The position numbers and the translations under genes are program-made. From Pirellulales bacterium (GTDB taxonomy: Bacteria; Planctomycetota; Planctomycetia; Pirellulales; JAICIG01), in assembly GCA_025924495.1 (NCBI GenBank), contig JAICIG010000006.1:1-41187 (forward strand): a DNA stretch of 41,187 nt, read 5' to 3'. Positions 26,383 through 34,592 of this stretch are shown one piece after another. Each line of letters starts with the position of its first letter. Within the stretch, counting starts at the first letter, position 1. A model generated the notes under the pieces. It ran no database searches. It had not been told where the DNA came from and saw only the letters and a program-made list of their open reading frames with translations.

Positions 26383-26823
26383 TTAAGCGCGGCCTTCCGG
26401 CCGTGTAGGGCCAGTTTCACGCTGCATTACGAGCAACTCGGCGCGCTGGCGCCAACCTTGGCCCTGCCAGAACGCGGCGCCCGTGTGGTTGCCGGCATAC
26501 AGATAGATGTTGCACTTCAGCACGCCTTGTTCGGCGAGCCTCTGCAGACAGATTTCAACCAGCCGGCGACCAATGCCTTGTCGCCGGTGTTCGCGCTCAA
26601 CCGCGAGATGATTCAAAAAGCCGCGTCTGCCATCGTGGCCGCAGAGCACGGCGGCGACGATCTGCACGTTTTCGATGGCAACCAGGCTCAGACCGGGGTT
26701 GCGGCGCAAGTAGCTCTCAATTGCCTCGCGCGAATCCGATTCGTTCAAACCGACTCCCTCGGTCGCTTGCCAGAGCGCCAACACCCTATCGTAATCCTCG
26801 ACGGCCATTTCGCGTACGATCAT
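26383..26823 (-). CDS. GNAT-family N-acetyltransferase
   Basis: A 146-residue acetyl-CoA-dependent acetyltransferase. Motif A is LNHLAVEREHRRQGIGRRLVE near residues 70-90, with the RRQGIG acetyl-CoA pyrophosphate loop; the N-terminal IVREMAVEDYDRVLALW and C-terminal NHTGAAFWQGQGW segments complete the fold. Its start overlaps the stop of the PaiB gene by four bases (ATGA), so the two are translationally coupled. In Bacillus subtilis paiA (also a GNAT, a polyamine acetyltransferase) is encoded with paiB, so a polyamine or small-amine substrate is a reasonable guess, but this GNAT need not be orthologous to PaiA. Confidence 0.9.
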   Translation of the reverse strand: MIVREMAVEDYDRVLALWQATEGVGLNESDSREAIESYLRRNPGLSLVAIENVQIVAAVLCGHDGRRGFLNHLAVEREHRRQGIGRRLVEICLQRLAEQGVLKCNIYLYAGNHTGAAFWQGQGWRQRAELLVMQRETGPTRPEGRA

Positions 26824-27455
26824 GGCGAATCTGTCTCCGAGGCTAAAGCTTCTCGCATCAACGCAGCGACCGCCCGTGAATTCTCGTCTTCCCGGCCCTC
26901 CAGCGCGGCGATGACTTTCTCGCGGCGCTTGAGTGGATGGTTTTGGCTAAGCTTCCATTTCCCCTCCAGCCGATCGATCAAAATCCGGAAACCGACGATG
27001 CCTTGAGCTAGTTGCTCGATAAACTCGTCCTGTCCTTGCGGATTCCACGGCCGCGGCATATTCCGTTCGTAGAACTCCACATAATTGTGGACGATCCGCA
27101 CCGTCTCCGCCGGTTCTTCAACGAGTTGAAACCGCCCGTAAACATGCACGGTCGCGTAATTCCAGGTCGGTACGACGCGTTCGGCTTCATACCAACTGGG
27201 AGAGATATAAGCATGAGGTCCAGAAAAGACGGCGAGCACTTCCTGATCCTGAGCCTGGGTCCACTGAGGATTGGCTCGCGCCATGTGCCCTACGAGCGCT
27301 CCTGCAGGGCCAGACTTTCGATCCAGGAGCAACGGCAAATGATTGGCGACCGGCTCGCCGTTGGCTTGTGAAACGAGCAGGGCAAAGCTGTGCTGCTCGA
27401 TGAAATCGTGCAAGAGCGCAGGTTCGTGCCGGGCGAATGATTGTGGCAGATACAC
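26820..27455 (-). CDS. PaiB-family FMN-binding regulator-like protein
   Basis: A 211-residue protein of the split-barrel flavin-binding type, originally described as a negative transcriptional regulator in Bacillus. Characteristic segments are MYLPQSFARHEPALLHDFIEQHSFALLVS, NHLPLLLD, GHMARANPQW, SGPHAYISPSWYE, VPTWNYATVHVYGR and the C-terminal KLSQNHPLKRREKVI. The length matches PaiB. It is the first gene of a two-gene operon with the GNAT. A DNA-binding role is not evident from sequence, and an oxidoreductase or flavin-sensing role is equally possible. ATG 27455 gives the conserved N-terminus. Confidence 0.92.
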   Translation of the reverse strand: MYLPQSFARHEPALLHDFIEQHSFALLVSQANGEPVANHLPLLLDRKSGPAGALVGHMARANPQWTQAQDQEVLAVFSGPHAYISPSWYEAERVVPTWNYATVHVYGRFQLVEEPAETVRIVHNYVEFYERNMPRPWNPQGQDEFIEQLAQGIVGFRILIDRLEGKWKLSQNHPLKRREKVIAALEGREDENSRAVAALMREALASETDSP

Positions 27456-27669
27456 GCGTGGTTGACTCCTGATCGATCAACAAAAACGAGAGTCTATAAA
27501 TGGCTCGCCGTCGGCTCCGGATTCCATTTACTTGCTCTGTCGGCAACCTTTACGCTTTTCAATCCGCCCGTCAAGTGTATGCTGACGCTTTAAGGATGCT
27601 CGAACGTGAAGAAGGTTCGCCCCTGGCGAGAAGTCGCCTTCCCCGCTCAAAAACTCGCTGGGAGAATAT

Positions 27670-28143
27670 ATGGTCGACCATCCGATGGTCTCCGCCTATT
27701 TCGCCGGACCGGCCTTGTTGCGCGCAGCCGTAAGCGGCATGAGCCGAGAGCAATTGCTGGCTCGCCCCATCGCCGGCAAATGGTCAACGCAAGAAGTCGT
27801 TTGCCATCTTGCCGACACGGAACAGCTTTATGTCCACCGCATGAAGCGAGTGATCGCCGAGGAGGATCCAACGCTGTTTGCGCTCGATCCCGATCTATAC
27901 ATCGCTCGCATGGCATGCGCGCAGCGCGAGGTCGACGAAGAGCTGCAGCTTGTGGAAGTCACGCGACAACAGATGGGCCGCATCCTGCAGTGTTTGCAAC
28001 CGGCCAACTTTGCTCGTCGAGGGATCCACAGCGAGGACGGACCTTTGAGCCTGGACACGCTGCTGGAACGCATCGTCGGCCATCTGCCGCACCACGTGCG
28101 TTTTATCCACGAGAAACGAAAGGCTCTCGGGCTCGTCGATTAG
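27670..28143 (+). CDS. DinB-superfamily metal-dependent protein
   Basis: A 157-residue four-helix-bundle protein of the DinB/YfiT type. The three metal-binding histidines are visible: His46 in VVCHLADTE, and His138 and His142 in GHLPHHVRFI. The first helix (YFAGPALLRAAVSGMSREQLL) and the KWSTQEVVCHLADTE turn match the family well. Members are thiol-dependent transferases or hydrolases, or of unknown function; induction by DNA damage is known only for the founding member. ATG 27670 follows GGGAG by seven bases. It diverges from the PaiB/GNAT operon and is convergent with the reductase gene. A longer plus-strand frame across 27606-28346 is a shadow. Confidence 0.88.
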   Translation: MVDHPMVSAYFAGPALLRAAVSGMSREQLLARPIAGKWSTQEVVCHLADTEQLYVHRMKRVIAEEDPTLFALDPDLYIARMACAQREVDEELQLVEVTRQQMGRILQCLQPANFARRGIHSEDGPLSLDTLLERIVGHLPHHVRFIHEKRKALGLVD

Positions 28144-28198
28144 GCATTCCCGCACGAGCATCTGCATCGCCGGAAGCCGTCGACTTCAAGAGCCGGGC

Positions 28199-29260
28199 TC
28201 ACATTTCCCAGCGAAAATCGACGCCCGGAAAGCGCAGAATGAAATCCTTGCCGAACGCTTTGGACGGCGTCGAAAAACCCGGCGTCGTCGCACCCGCCAG
28301 CACTTGTTGCAAACTGGCCACCGCGGTGAGCGAAGTGAGCGTATAACCTTCAGGCGTTTCCAGCGTCGCCTCGGCGGCGCGTCCTTCGGCATCCGTTACT
28401 TGGCCCCAGAACGAAGCCCGTCCGCGCGCTCGTTGTTCCTCGGAAGGTCCGGGCACCGTGCGTTTGATGTAGGCTTCAGCAATCCTCTTGGCAAAGCGGA
28501 AGCGGAGCAGGGGAGCGGCCCAGCGCAACCGGCGTTGCTGGCGCACCATGGCCGGCGAGGCGGCCATATACGTTTCGATGTTCGGAATGCCGGTCGAGTG
28601 CCAGGCCGAGGCGACATCTCCCCAAGGAATTGTTTCCGCGAACTGCCCGCCGTGCCGGAATGGAATCAGTCGGGCCTTCCAGGCAGCGGGCACTTGCCGG
28701 ATCTGGCCCTCGATCCTCGCACGTCCGCCGCGCGGCATCATCTCCAGCACCGTCTTCGCCGTCCCCGGACTGGGGCCGCTTGTGCCGGTAAACGCCAAGA
28801 GCAAGTGAGTCGCCGCAGGCAGCCGATCTGCTAACATCGCTGCCAGGCAATCGCTGGGAACGACGTCGAATCCGACGGCGGGTAACAGCGAGGTCCCCGC
28901 CCGCTTCGCGCGGTCATCCAGCCTCGCCGCGGCTTCAATCACCTCGATTTCGCCCGTGATGTCGAGGTAATGGGTCTTCGTGAGCAGGCACGTTTCCATC
29001 AACATCGCCGCCGTCGCAGAAAACGGGCCGGCGCAGTTGAGCACGGCACGAATGTCTTCGAGGTTTGGCGCCACCGAGGAAGCATCATCGAGCGCAAACA
29101 CTCGGTTCGGGCAGTCCAACTGGGCGGCCAAGGCCTCAATCTCAACGCGATTGCGCCCGGCAAGAATCGGCTTCAGGCCCTGGCGGACCGCTTCGCGCGC
29201 TATCAAGCGGCCGGTGTAGCCATTGGCCCCATAGATCATCGCAACTGTATGAGCCGACAT
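28199..29260 (-). CDS. Saccharopine dehydrogenase-like NAD(P)-binding reductase
   Basis: A 353-residue protein with an N-terminal Rossmann fold: MIYGANGYTGRLIAREAV (8-25), LAGRN, then VLNCAGPFSATAAMLMETCL and HYLDITGEIEVIE, the signature of the saccharopine dehydrogenase-like/trans-acting enoyl reductase group. GFDVVPSDCLAAMLADRLP follows. A catalytic role in lipid or amino-acid reduction is possible; the physiological substrate is unknown. It starts 29 bp after the S9 peptidase stop on the same strand, probably the third gene of an operon. Confidence 0.88.
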   Translation of the reverse strand: MSAHTVAMIYGANGYTGRLIAREAVRQGLKPILAGRNRVEIEALAAQLDCPNRVFALDDASSVAPNLEDIRAVLNCAGPFSATAAMLMETCLLTKTHYLDITGEIEVIEAAARLDDRAKRAGTSLLPAVGFDVVPSDCLAAMLADRLPAATHLLLAFTGTSGPSPGTAKTVLEMMPRGGRARIEGQIRQVPAAWKARLIPFRHGGQFAETIPWGDVASAWHSTGIPNIETYMAASPAMVRQQRRLRWAAPLLRFRFAKRIAEAYIKRTVPGPSEEQRARGRASFWGQVTDAEGRAAEATLETPEGYTLTSLTAVASLQQVLAGATTPGFSTPSKAFGKDFILRFPGVDFRWEM

Positions 29261-29289
29261 AACGCCTGAGGCCAGAGGAACTTAATTGC

Positions 29290-31449
29290 CTAAGGTCGAT
29301 CGTGTTGCGAAAACCATGCCAGCGTTCGGCGCAATACATCCTCGCGATGCAGGGGCTGGCGGATGCCATGTCCCTCATTGGGGTAAATCACCATCTGCGT
29401 TGGCACATGGCGCGCCTGCAAAACCTGATAGAACATCCGTCCCATGGCGATCGGGCAACGGCGGTCGTCGCGCGAGTGCAGAATCAGCGTGGGCGTTTCA
29501 ATCTTGTCCGCATAGCTCAGCGGGCTATGCCGGCGCATCGCTTCCGAAACTTCCCAAGGTTTTCCGCCGAACTCCCACTCGGTCCAACTCTGGATATCGC
29601 TCAGCCCCCACATCACATTCAGATCAGTCACGGCGTTCTGAGCGACGGCGGCGCAGAATTGCTTCGTGTGCCCGACCAGCCAACAGGTCATGAACCCGCC
29701 GTAGCTCGTTCCATAAACGAACTGGCGGTCGGGATCAATCAGATGTTGGGCAACCAGGTAGTCGATGCCGCTGAGAATGTCACGCATGTCGCCGCCGCCG
29801 AAATCCTTGCGATCGGCATCCAGGAACTTGCGGCCGTAGCCGGCGCTGCCGCGGAAGTTCGGCTCGAAGGCCGCATAACCTTGCGCGGCAAACACCTGGG
29901 CATTGAAGTTGAATCCGAGCGCCGACCGACTATGGGGCCCGCCGTGCGGCAGTAGCACCAGCTTGTAGGGCGGCTTGGCGATTTCTTCGGCGGGAACCGT
30001 TAATACGCCTTCTAATTCCAGCCCATCCTTGTTGGTCCAGCGAACCGGGCGAGACTCGGCCAACAGGCGCTCTTTTAAGAACGCATTCGTCGGCGGCGTC
30101 AGTTCTCGCCGCTTAGAGGCCCGTCGCTGGAACGCTCCGCTAGCCGCGGAATCGACCGATTTTGCCGACGGACCCAGCTTGCTCCGTTGCCCAGTCTTCA
30201 AATCGACTTTCATCGTTGCGCCTTCCAGACGGGCAAACGTCGAATAAACGATCTCGTCGGCGGCGTTCCAGCAGTCATCGAGCAGAGGAAATACCGGCGC
30301 GGGATCGTCGGTTGGTTGTTCTTCGCGAGCATGATGATCGAACACGGCGCGCGCCGGCTTAGGGGAACTGACGGCGCGTTCCTGCGGCGAGAACTCGACA
30401 ATGGCCAGATTGAAAACATCGGCGTGCGGACCCTTACGCGGCGAGCTCAAGCAGGCCAAGCGACGGCCGTCGGGGGAAAAGCGGGGAGAGACCTCTGGGC
30501 CCGGTCCGTTGGTCAACTGAATCAGCGTCCGGTCATCGACGTTAATCGCCCATAGATCGTAGTTCTTGTTGATGCTGTAGCGCACGGCCTCTCGATCGTC
30601 GGTGCGATTGGCATGAACCGCCAGCCAACGGCCATCGGGCGACCATTGCGGATCGCCATACCAGACGTCGTCGTCAGTCAAACGCTCGATGCGTTCGGCG
30701 GCATAAGGCTTCGAATCGCCCGACAGGTGCGCAATCCAGATTTGTGCGGGCCGATAACCGGTATAGCCTTCGCCTTGATCGGTCCGCACGACTTCGACGC
30801 CGGCGGCAATTTCCTCGGCGGAGCGAGGGTCGCGGCCGTCATCGGCGACGAAAGCAAGCTTGCTCCCGTCCGGCGAAAAGGCCACCCGACCATAAAAGGC
30901 GTCATTGAAAACGCGCCCATATCGCTTGTCGGCGCCGCCTAAAGGAATTGCCTTGCCGCCGTTCGCCGGTAATAACCACACATCGGTCGGCGCGTCCGAT
31001 TCCGGCGGCGCAGGGGGAATCAGAGGACCGTCGTCAGTCCGTTTCCGCGTCGAGCGAATAGCAATCCATTTTCCATCGGGCGAGAAAACCGGCGAACGTA
31101 CATCGGGTTCGCCCGCTTCCAGCGGTCGCTTATCGCCATTGGCATCGACTCGCCAGAGGGAGAATCGCTCGGCCTTTTGTCCGCGATCAACCCACTGCCT
31201 TACATAGAGGGCGAAATCTTCCTGCGGCGAAAGGACGAGCGCTTGGGGCCCATCGAAAAGGTACAAGTCTTCAACGGCCAACGGCCGCAAGGACGAGCCA
31301 GAGACGTCTTGAGCATGGACCAGCGGCGAAAGGAGCAGCAAGGCGCAGGCGGCGCCCAAGGCAATCTCATATCGAACTGAGTGGCAAATTCGTAGTGCGG
31401 CTACCGGAATGCGAAAAGCACAAGGCAACATCGCCTCTTCGATCTTCAT
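29290..31449 (-). CDS. S9-family prolyl oligopeptidase-like peptidase, exported
   Basis: A 719-residue protein. An N-terminal hydrophobic stretch (YEIALGAACALLLLSPLVHA, ~27-46) is a signal peptide. Residues ~55-440 form a beta-propeller with TolB/WD40-like strands (FSPDGKWIAIRS, FSPDGSKLAFVAD, WSPDGRWLAVHAN, FSPDGRRLACLSS). The C-terminal alpha/beta-hydrolase domain holds the triad near Ser582 (YGTSYGGFMT), Asp662 (HSRDDRRCP) and His694 (NEGHGIRQP). Such enzymes cleave short peptides, often after proline, or act as acylaminoacyl peptidases. It begins 24 bp after the SMP-30 gene. The start is either ATG 31449, lying within a heptad repeat, or ATG 31431 with GAGG before it. Confidence 0.92.
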   Translation of the reverse strand: MKIEEAMLPCAFRIPVAALRICHSVRYEIALGAACALLLLSPLVHAQDVSGSSLRPLAVEDLYLFDGPQALVLSPQEDFALYVRQWVDRGQKAERFSLWRVDANGDKRPLEAGEPDVRSPVFSPDGKWIAIRSTRKRTDDGPLIPPAPPESDAPTDVWLLPANGGKAIPLGGADKRYGRVFNDAFYGRVAFSPDGSKLAFVADDGRDPRSAEEIAAGVEVVRTDQGEGYTGYRPAQIWIAHLSGDSKPYAAERIERLTDDDVWYGDPQWSPDGRWLAVHANRTDDREAVRYSINKNYDLWAINVDDRTLIQLTNGPGPEVSPRFSPDGRRLACLSSPRKGPHADVFNLAIVEFSPQERAVSSPKPARAVFDHHAREEQPTDDPAPVFPLLDDCWNAADEIVYSTFARLEGATMKVDLKTGQRSKLGPSAKSVDSAASGAFQRRASKRRELTPPTNAFLKERLLAESRPVRWTNKDGLELEGVLTVPAEEIAKPPYKLVLLPHGGPHSRSALGFNFNAQVFAAQGYAAFEPNFRGSAGYGRKFLDADRKDFGGGDMRDILSGIDYLVAQHLIDPDRQFVYGTSYGGFMTCWLVGHTKQFCAAVAQNAVTDLNVMWGLSDIQSWTEWEFGGKPWEVSEAMRRHSPLSYADKIETPTLILHSRDDRRCPIAMGRMFYQVLQARHVPTQMVIYPNEGHGIRQPLHREDVLRRTLAWFSQHDRP

Positions 31450-31465
31450 CCTTCAACCTTCATCC
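31445..31465 (-). repeat. Heptad repeat across the S9 peptidase start
   Basis: Read on the minus strand: GGATGAA GGTTGAA GGATGAA, three exact-period 7-mers. The peptidase ATG lies inside the third unit, and the units also supply the AAGG-type Shine-Dalgarno. The first unit contains an ATG that opens a five-codon frame whose TGA overlaps the peptidase ATG (ATGA). Confidence 0.7.
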
Positions 31466-31473
31466 TTCCGAAG

Positions 31474-32526
31474 TCACCTCGCCCACGGAATATGGAATCC
31501 TTGCGCGTTGAGTCGAATACGATAAAGGCTGGTGTCGATGGTGATGTAGAGCACATTGCTCTCATCGCCGATGCCGAAATCGCAATTGCTGGGCATGCCG
31601 ACGGGCTCTTTGGCGTCTGGCTGCGATTTGCCGGTGGCGATAAACGCAAGTTCCTCCCCCTTAGGGTCAACGACGAGCACTCCCGGCCGTTTCTGCCCGC
31701 GCGATGTCAGGTAGATATTGCCCTGCACGTCGACGGTCATGCCATCGCAACCGCTCTCTTTTCCAAAGTCATAGATCGTCTTCCGCTCGCCTTGAACCAG
31801 ACCGTTCGGTCCGAGTGGAAACGCATAGATCTTCATGGCGCCTTTCTCGGGAGGCGGCGCATTCTTGTCGATACGGTCGGTGCCGTTATTGTGGTCGGCC
31901 ACGTACAGCGTTTTTTGGTCCGGGCTGATGGCGATGCCATTCGGCTTCTCTACCTCGTGCGTAACCTCGGTCACACCCCCCTCGGTCTCAATGCGATAGA
32001 CCGCGCGATGTTCCAATTCGCGCGGTTCGTCGCCCAAGTAGCGCGGATCGGTGAAGTAAATTCGGCCTTTGAGGTCGATGCAGAGATCATTCGGCGCGTT
32101 AAAGCGTTTTCCCATGTATGCCTCGGCCAGAATCTCCTTCTTTCCGGTTTTGACGTCCCAACGCGAAACGCAGCGCCCGCCTTGATCGGAACCTTCGCAG
32201 GCGACAAGGCGACCTTGCGCATCGAACATCAAGCCATTGGCTTTGCCGCTATCCGCGGAAAAGACGGTCGTCTTGCCCGTGGCGGGATCGAATCGCAGGA
32301 TTTGCCCTTTATCCGTGCCGACGGGAATATCAGTGAAATAAATGCTGCCGTCGGGCGCGACGGCGGGGCCTTCGGTCAAACCGCCTTGGATCCTTGCAGT
32401 CCGTGTAAACAGCAATTCTAGTTTCGCATTGGCCGGCACAATCCCGCCGTTTGGCTCCGCGGCTTGCGCTGCGGCCAGCGACGCCAGCAGGAATAGCCCA
32501 GCAAAACTAGCGGTACTTCGACCCAT
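31474..32526 (-). CDS. SMP-30/gluconolactonase-family protein, exported
   Basis: A 350-residue protein with a signal peptide (MGRSTASFAGLFLLASLAAA, cut near QAAE). It is a six-bladed propeller of the SMP-30/gluconolactonase/LRE type: LTEGPAVAPDGSIYFTDIP with the metal-ligand Glu, then KANGLMFDAQGRLVACEGSD, FNAPNDLCIDLKGRIYFTDPRY with the Asn and Asp of the active site, KPNGIAISPDQKTLYVADH, and CDGMTVDVQGNIYLT. Members hydrolyse sugar lactones with a divalent metal. ATG 32526 is chosen because it begins a good signal peptide; an upstream start at 32550 does not. It is the first gene of a likely three-gene operon with the S9 peptidase and the reductase. Confidence 0.9.
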   Translation of the reverse strand: MGRSTASFAGLFLLASLAAAQAAEPNGGIVPANAKLELLFTRTARIQGGLTEGPAVAPDGSIYFTDIPVGTDKGQILRFDPATGKTTVFSADSGKANGLMFDAQGRLVACEGSDQGGRCVSRWDVKTGKKEILAEAYMGKRFNAPNDLCIDLKGRIYFTDPRYLGDEPRELEHRAVYRIETEGGVTEVTHEVEKPNGIAISPDQKTLYVADHNNGTDRIDKNAPPPEKGAMKIYAFPLGPNGLVQGERKTIYDFGKESGCDGMTVDVQGNIYLTSRGQKRPGVLVVDPKGEELAFIATGKSQPDAKEPVGMPSNCDFGIGDESNVLYITIDTSLYRIRLNAQGFHIPWAR

Positions 32527-32647
32527 GGTTCTGGCTCCGTAGCACGTCAAGCAGGCAGATCAACAAAAAAACGATCGTTCGCAGTCCAATCGCATCAACC
32601 ATGCGCGATCGGCGACGAATGGCGCTTCAGGCCTGGTAATTCAGCCC

Positions 32648-32676
32648 TTGGAGTCTAATAGCTGGAAAAGTACAAC
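32648..32676 (+). promoter_or_regulatory. Candidate promoter for the cyclase gene
   Basis: TTGGAG (32648-32653) and TACAAC (32671-32676) are spaced by 17 bp, each matching 4 of 6 consensus bases. ACAACT at 32672-32677 and AGTTGT at 32692-32697 are exact complements around the expected transcription start, so an operator or small RNA hairpin is possible. Confidence 0.3.
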
Positions 32677-32714
32677 TCAACCACGTTTTTCAGTTGTCAG
32701 AGGACCATTCATCC

Positions 32715-33485
32715 ATGCGGATCATCGACCTGAGCGTGACCTTGGACAATGACCGAGCGTGGGCGCCGCGCTTCGCGCGGAATTCCGTCAAGCGGCAGAG
32801 TCATCGGTTCGGAAAGTTCGCGATTTGGTGGCTGTTTGGACTTCCCGCCAAGTACCTGCGTACCGGCTTGGGCTGGGCGAACGACGTCATCACCCTCTCC
32901 ACGCATGGAACAACGCACGTCGACGCCCCTTGGCACTATGGGCCGACTTGCGAAGACCAACCGGCGAAGACCATCGATCAGGTCCCGCTCGATTGGTGCT
33001 ACGGCCCAGGTGTGGTGCTCGATGTGAGGCATAAACAGCACGGCGAGGCGATTGAAATCGCAGACCTGCAAGCGGCGCTCGAGCGGATCGGGCACAGGCT
33101 AAAGCCCAAGGAAATCGTATTGATTCAAACGGGCAATGACCACCGTTTGGGTACGCCCGAATACTTTACACACGGCCCCGGCATGAGCGCCGAAGCGACG
33201 CGTTGGCTTTTGGATCAAGGCATCAAGCTCACTGGCATCGACTCATGGGGCTGGGACGTGCCCTTGGGCGTGTTGGCTCAAAGGGCCAAAGAGTCCGGCC
33301 GCCGCGACGTGTTCTGGGCGGCACACTATGTCGGCGTCGACAAAGAATACTGCCATATCGAGCGGCTGACGAACCTCGATCAATTGCCCCCAACCGGCTT
33401 TACCGTTTGCGCCTTTCCCTTGAAGGTCAAAGGCGGCTCGGCCGGACCGGCTCGAGTGGTGGCGATCATTCACGACGAAGCGTAG
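32715..33485 (+). CDS. Cyclase-family (kynurenine formamidase-like) metal hydrolase
   Basis: A 256-residue protein of the cyclase/KynB superfamily. The metal-binding motif is HGTTHVDAPWHYGP (64-77; family form HxGTHxDxPxH). RIIDLSVTLDN opens the protein and LIQTGNDH and GIDSWGWDVPL follow. Relatives hydrolyse N-formylkynurenine, isatin or other cyclic amides. The insertion near 31-60 (RFGKFAIWWLFGLPAKYLRT) is unusual and hydrophobic. ATG 32715 with GAGGA upstream is preferred to TTG 32694. It diverges from the SMP-30 operon; the specific substrate is not evident. Confidence 0.88.
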   Translation: MRIIDLSVTLDNDRAWAPRFARNSVKRQSHRFGKFAIWWLFGLPAKYLRTGLGWANDVITLSTHGTTHVDAPWHYGPTCEDQPAKTIDQVPLDWCYGPGVVLDVRHKQHGEAIEIADLQAALERIGHRLKPKEIVLIQTGNDHRLGTPEYFTHGPGMSAEATRWLLDQGIKLTGIDSWGWDVPLGVLAQRAKESGRRDVFWAAHYVGVDKEYCHIERLTNLDQLPPTGFTVCAFPLKVKGGSAGPARVVAIIHDEA

Positions 33486-33590
33486 AGCGAGCACAGGATT
33501 CGGATCGTAAACACAGCGCGCCGAAAGCCCGAAGCGTTCAAAGGCGTACGCCGAAGTATGTCTGGCCGTGACGAGGGGGCCAACACCTTC

Positions 33591-33650
33591 GTGGGGCGGC
33601 CTTCCTAGGCCGGCAGTATGCAAGGCGGCCTGGGAAGGCCGCCCTACGAT
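33591..33650. repeat. Nested palindromic element, copy 2 (GGCGGCCT type)
   Basis: The first 22 bases and last 29 bases are essentially the same as in the copy at 1061-1133, while the middle spacer is different in sequence and about 13 bases shorter. The right arm (GGCGGCCT-GGGA-AGGCCGCC) is intact; the left arm has one mismatch. It sits between the convergent 3' ends of the cyclase and the uracil-DNA glycosylase. Confidence 0.9.
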
Positions 33651-33700
33651 GCGAGCGTGCGATTCGGTGTGTTCGCTGCGTTAACCGTATGCTTGTCCAG

Positions 33701-34387
33701 CTAACGAGCCGCCAGCAGTTCTTTTGCCACGGCGAAGATGGCGTCGAACATCGGCTCGGTCAACTTCCCCGTGAAAGTGTTCTGCTGACTGGGATGGTAA
33801 CTGCCGAGCAATGTCCTGCCGCCGGCCAAGGGCGCCTGGGCTCCGTGGCCGAATTTTGGCAGCTTGCCGGCGTGCCAGCCAAGGCGCCTGGCTTGCACCA
33901 AGGCCGCCTGCCAGCCGATCTGCCCCAAGGCCACGATCACGCGGACAGGCAACTGATCAATGGTCTGCTCGAGCCACGGCCGGCAGTTGGCGATTTCTTG
34001 GATCGTCGGCTTGTTGTCGGGCGGGGCGCAGTGGCACGTGGCCGAAATCGCGCAATCGATCAATCGCAAGCCGTCGTCGCGATTGATGGCCTGAGGCTGA
34101 TTGGCGAACCCGGCTTTATGCAAAGCCCGATAAAGCCAGTCGCCGCTGCGGTCGCCGGTGAACATCCGCCCCGTACGATTCGCGCCGTGGGCGGCGGGAG
34201 CCAACCCCACGATCACCAGTCGGGCCCGCGGATCGCCGAAATTCGGCACAGGCCGTCCCCAATAAGTCCAGTCTTGAAACGCCTTTTTCTTTTCCTGCGC
34301 CACCTGGCGACAATAGGCGCGCAAGCGAGGGCAGGCCTCGCAGGCGACAATCTCGCGATTCAGGCGTTCCCAACCGCTCACAGACAT
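33701..34387 (-). CDS. Family 5 uracil-DNA glycosylase (UDGb)
   Basis: A 228-residue DNA-repair enzyme that excises uracil (and often hypoxanthine) from DNA. Family 5 signatures: active-site [19 protein letters not shown] (61-79) with no catalytic Asp/Asn of the family 1 kind, [16 protein letters not shown] (194-209), and the [4Fe-4S] cysteines Cys16, Cys19, Cys120 and Cys135 (CEACPRL; CHC...NC). ATG 34387 starts just before the conserved [15 protein letters not shown]; an upstream ATG at 34474 adds an unconserved tail. It diverges from the enolase-superfamily gene. Confidence 0.93.
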   Translation of the reverse strand: MSVSGWERLNREIVACEACPRLRAYCRQVAQEKKKAFQDWTYWGRPVPNFGDPRARLVIVGLAPAAHGANRTGRMFTGDRSGDWLYRALHKAGFANQPQAINRDDGLRLIDCAISATCHCAPPDNKPTIQEIANCRPWLEQTIDQLPVRVIVALGQIGWQAALVQARRLGWHAGKLPKFGHGAQAPLAGGRTLLGSYHPSQQNTFTGKLTEPMFDAIFAVAKELLAAR

Positions 34388-34592
34388 GATCCTCTCTCGC
34401 CGAGCCTTGTGTGCTCGCTCCGCCTGCTTGCCGACTTCATAAGCAGGGCAGGGCGGGACACGAGAATTCTGCATTCTAACGGCGAGACGAATCGACGTCT
34501 TTAGCCCTATCCGCCGCCTCGCATCTGCTTGCTAGCCGCGGTGCTGCTTGCGACAATCGGCTTCCTTCGACCATTTTCGCGAGAGCACACGC

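Noticed and set aside
26388..26411. GGCCTTCCGGCC near the GNAT 3' end as a third copy of the GGCGGCCT element
   Set aside because: It shares only a short core and lies within coding sequence; the arms and flanks do not match.
27606..28346. 246-codon plus-strand frame over the DinB gene
   Set aside because: Overlaps the DinB gene in another frame; the DinB frame has the metal-binding histidines and a ribosome-binding site.
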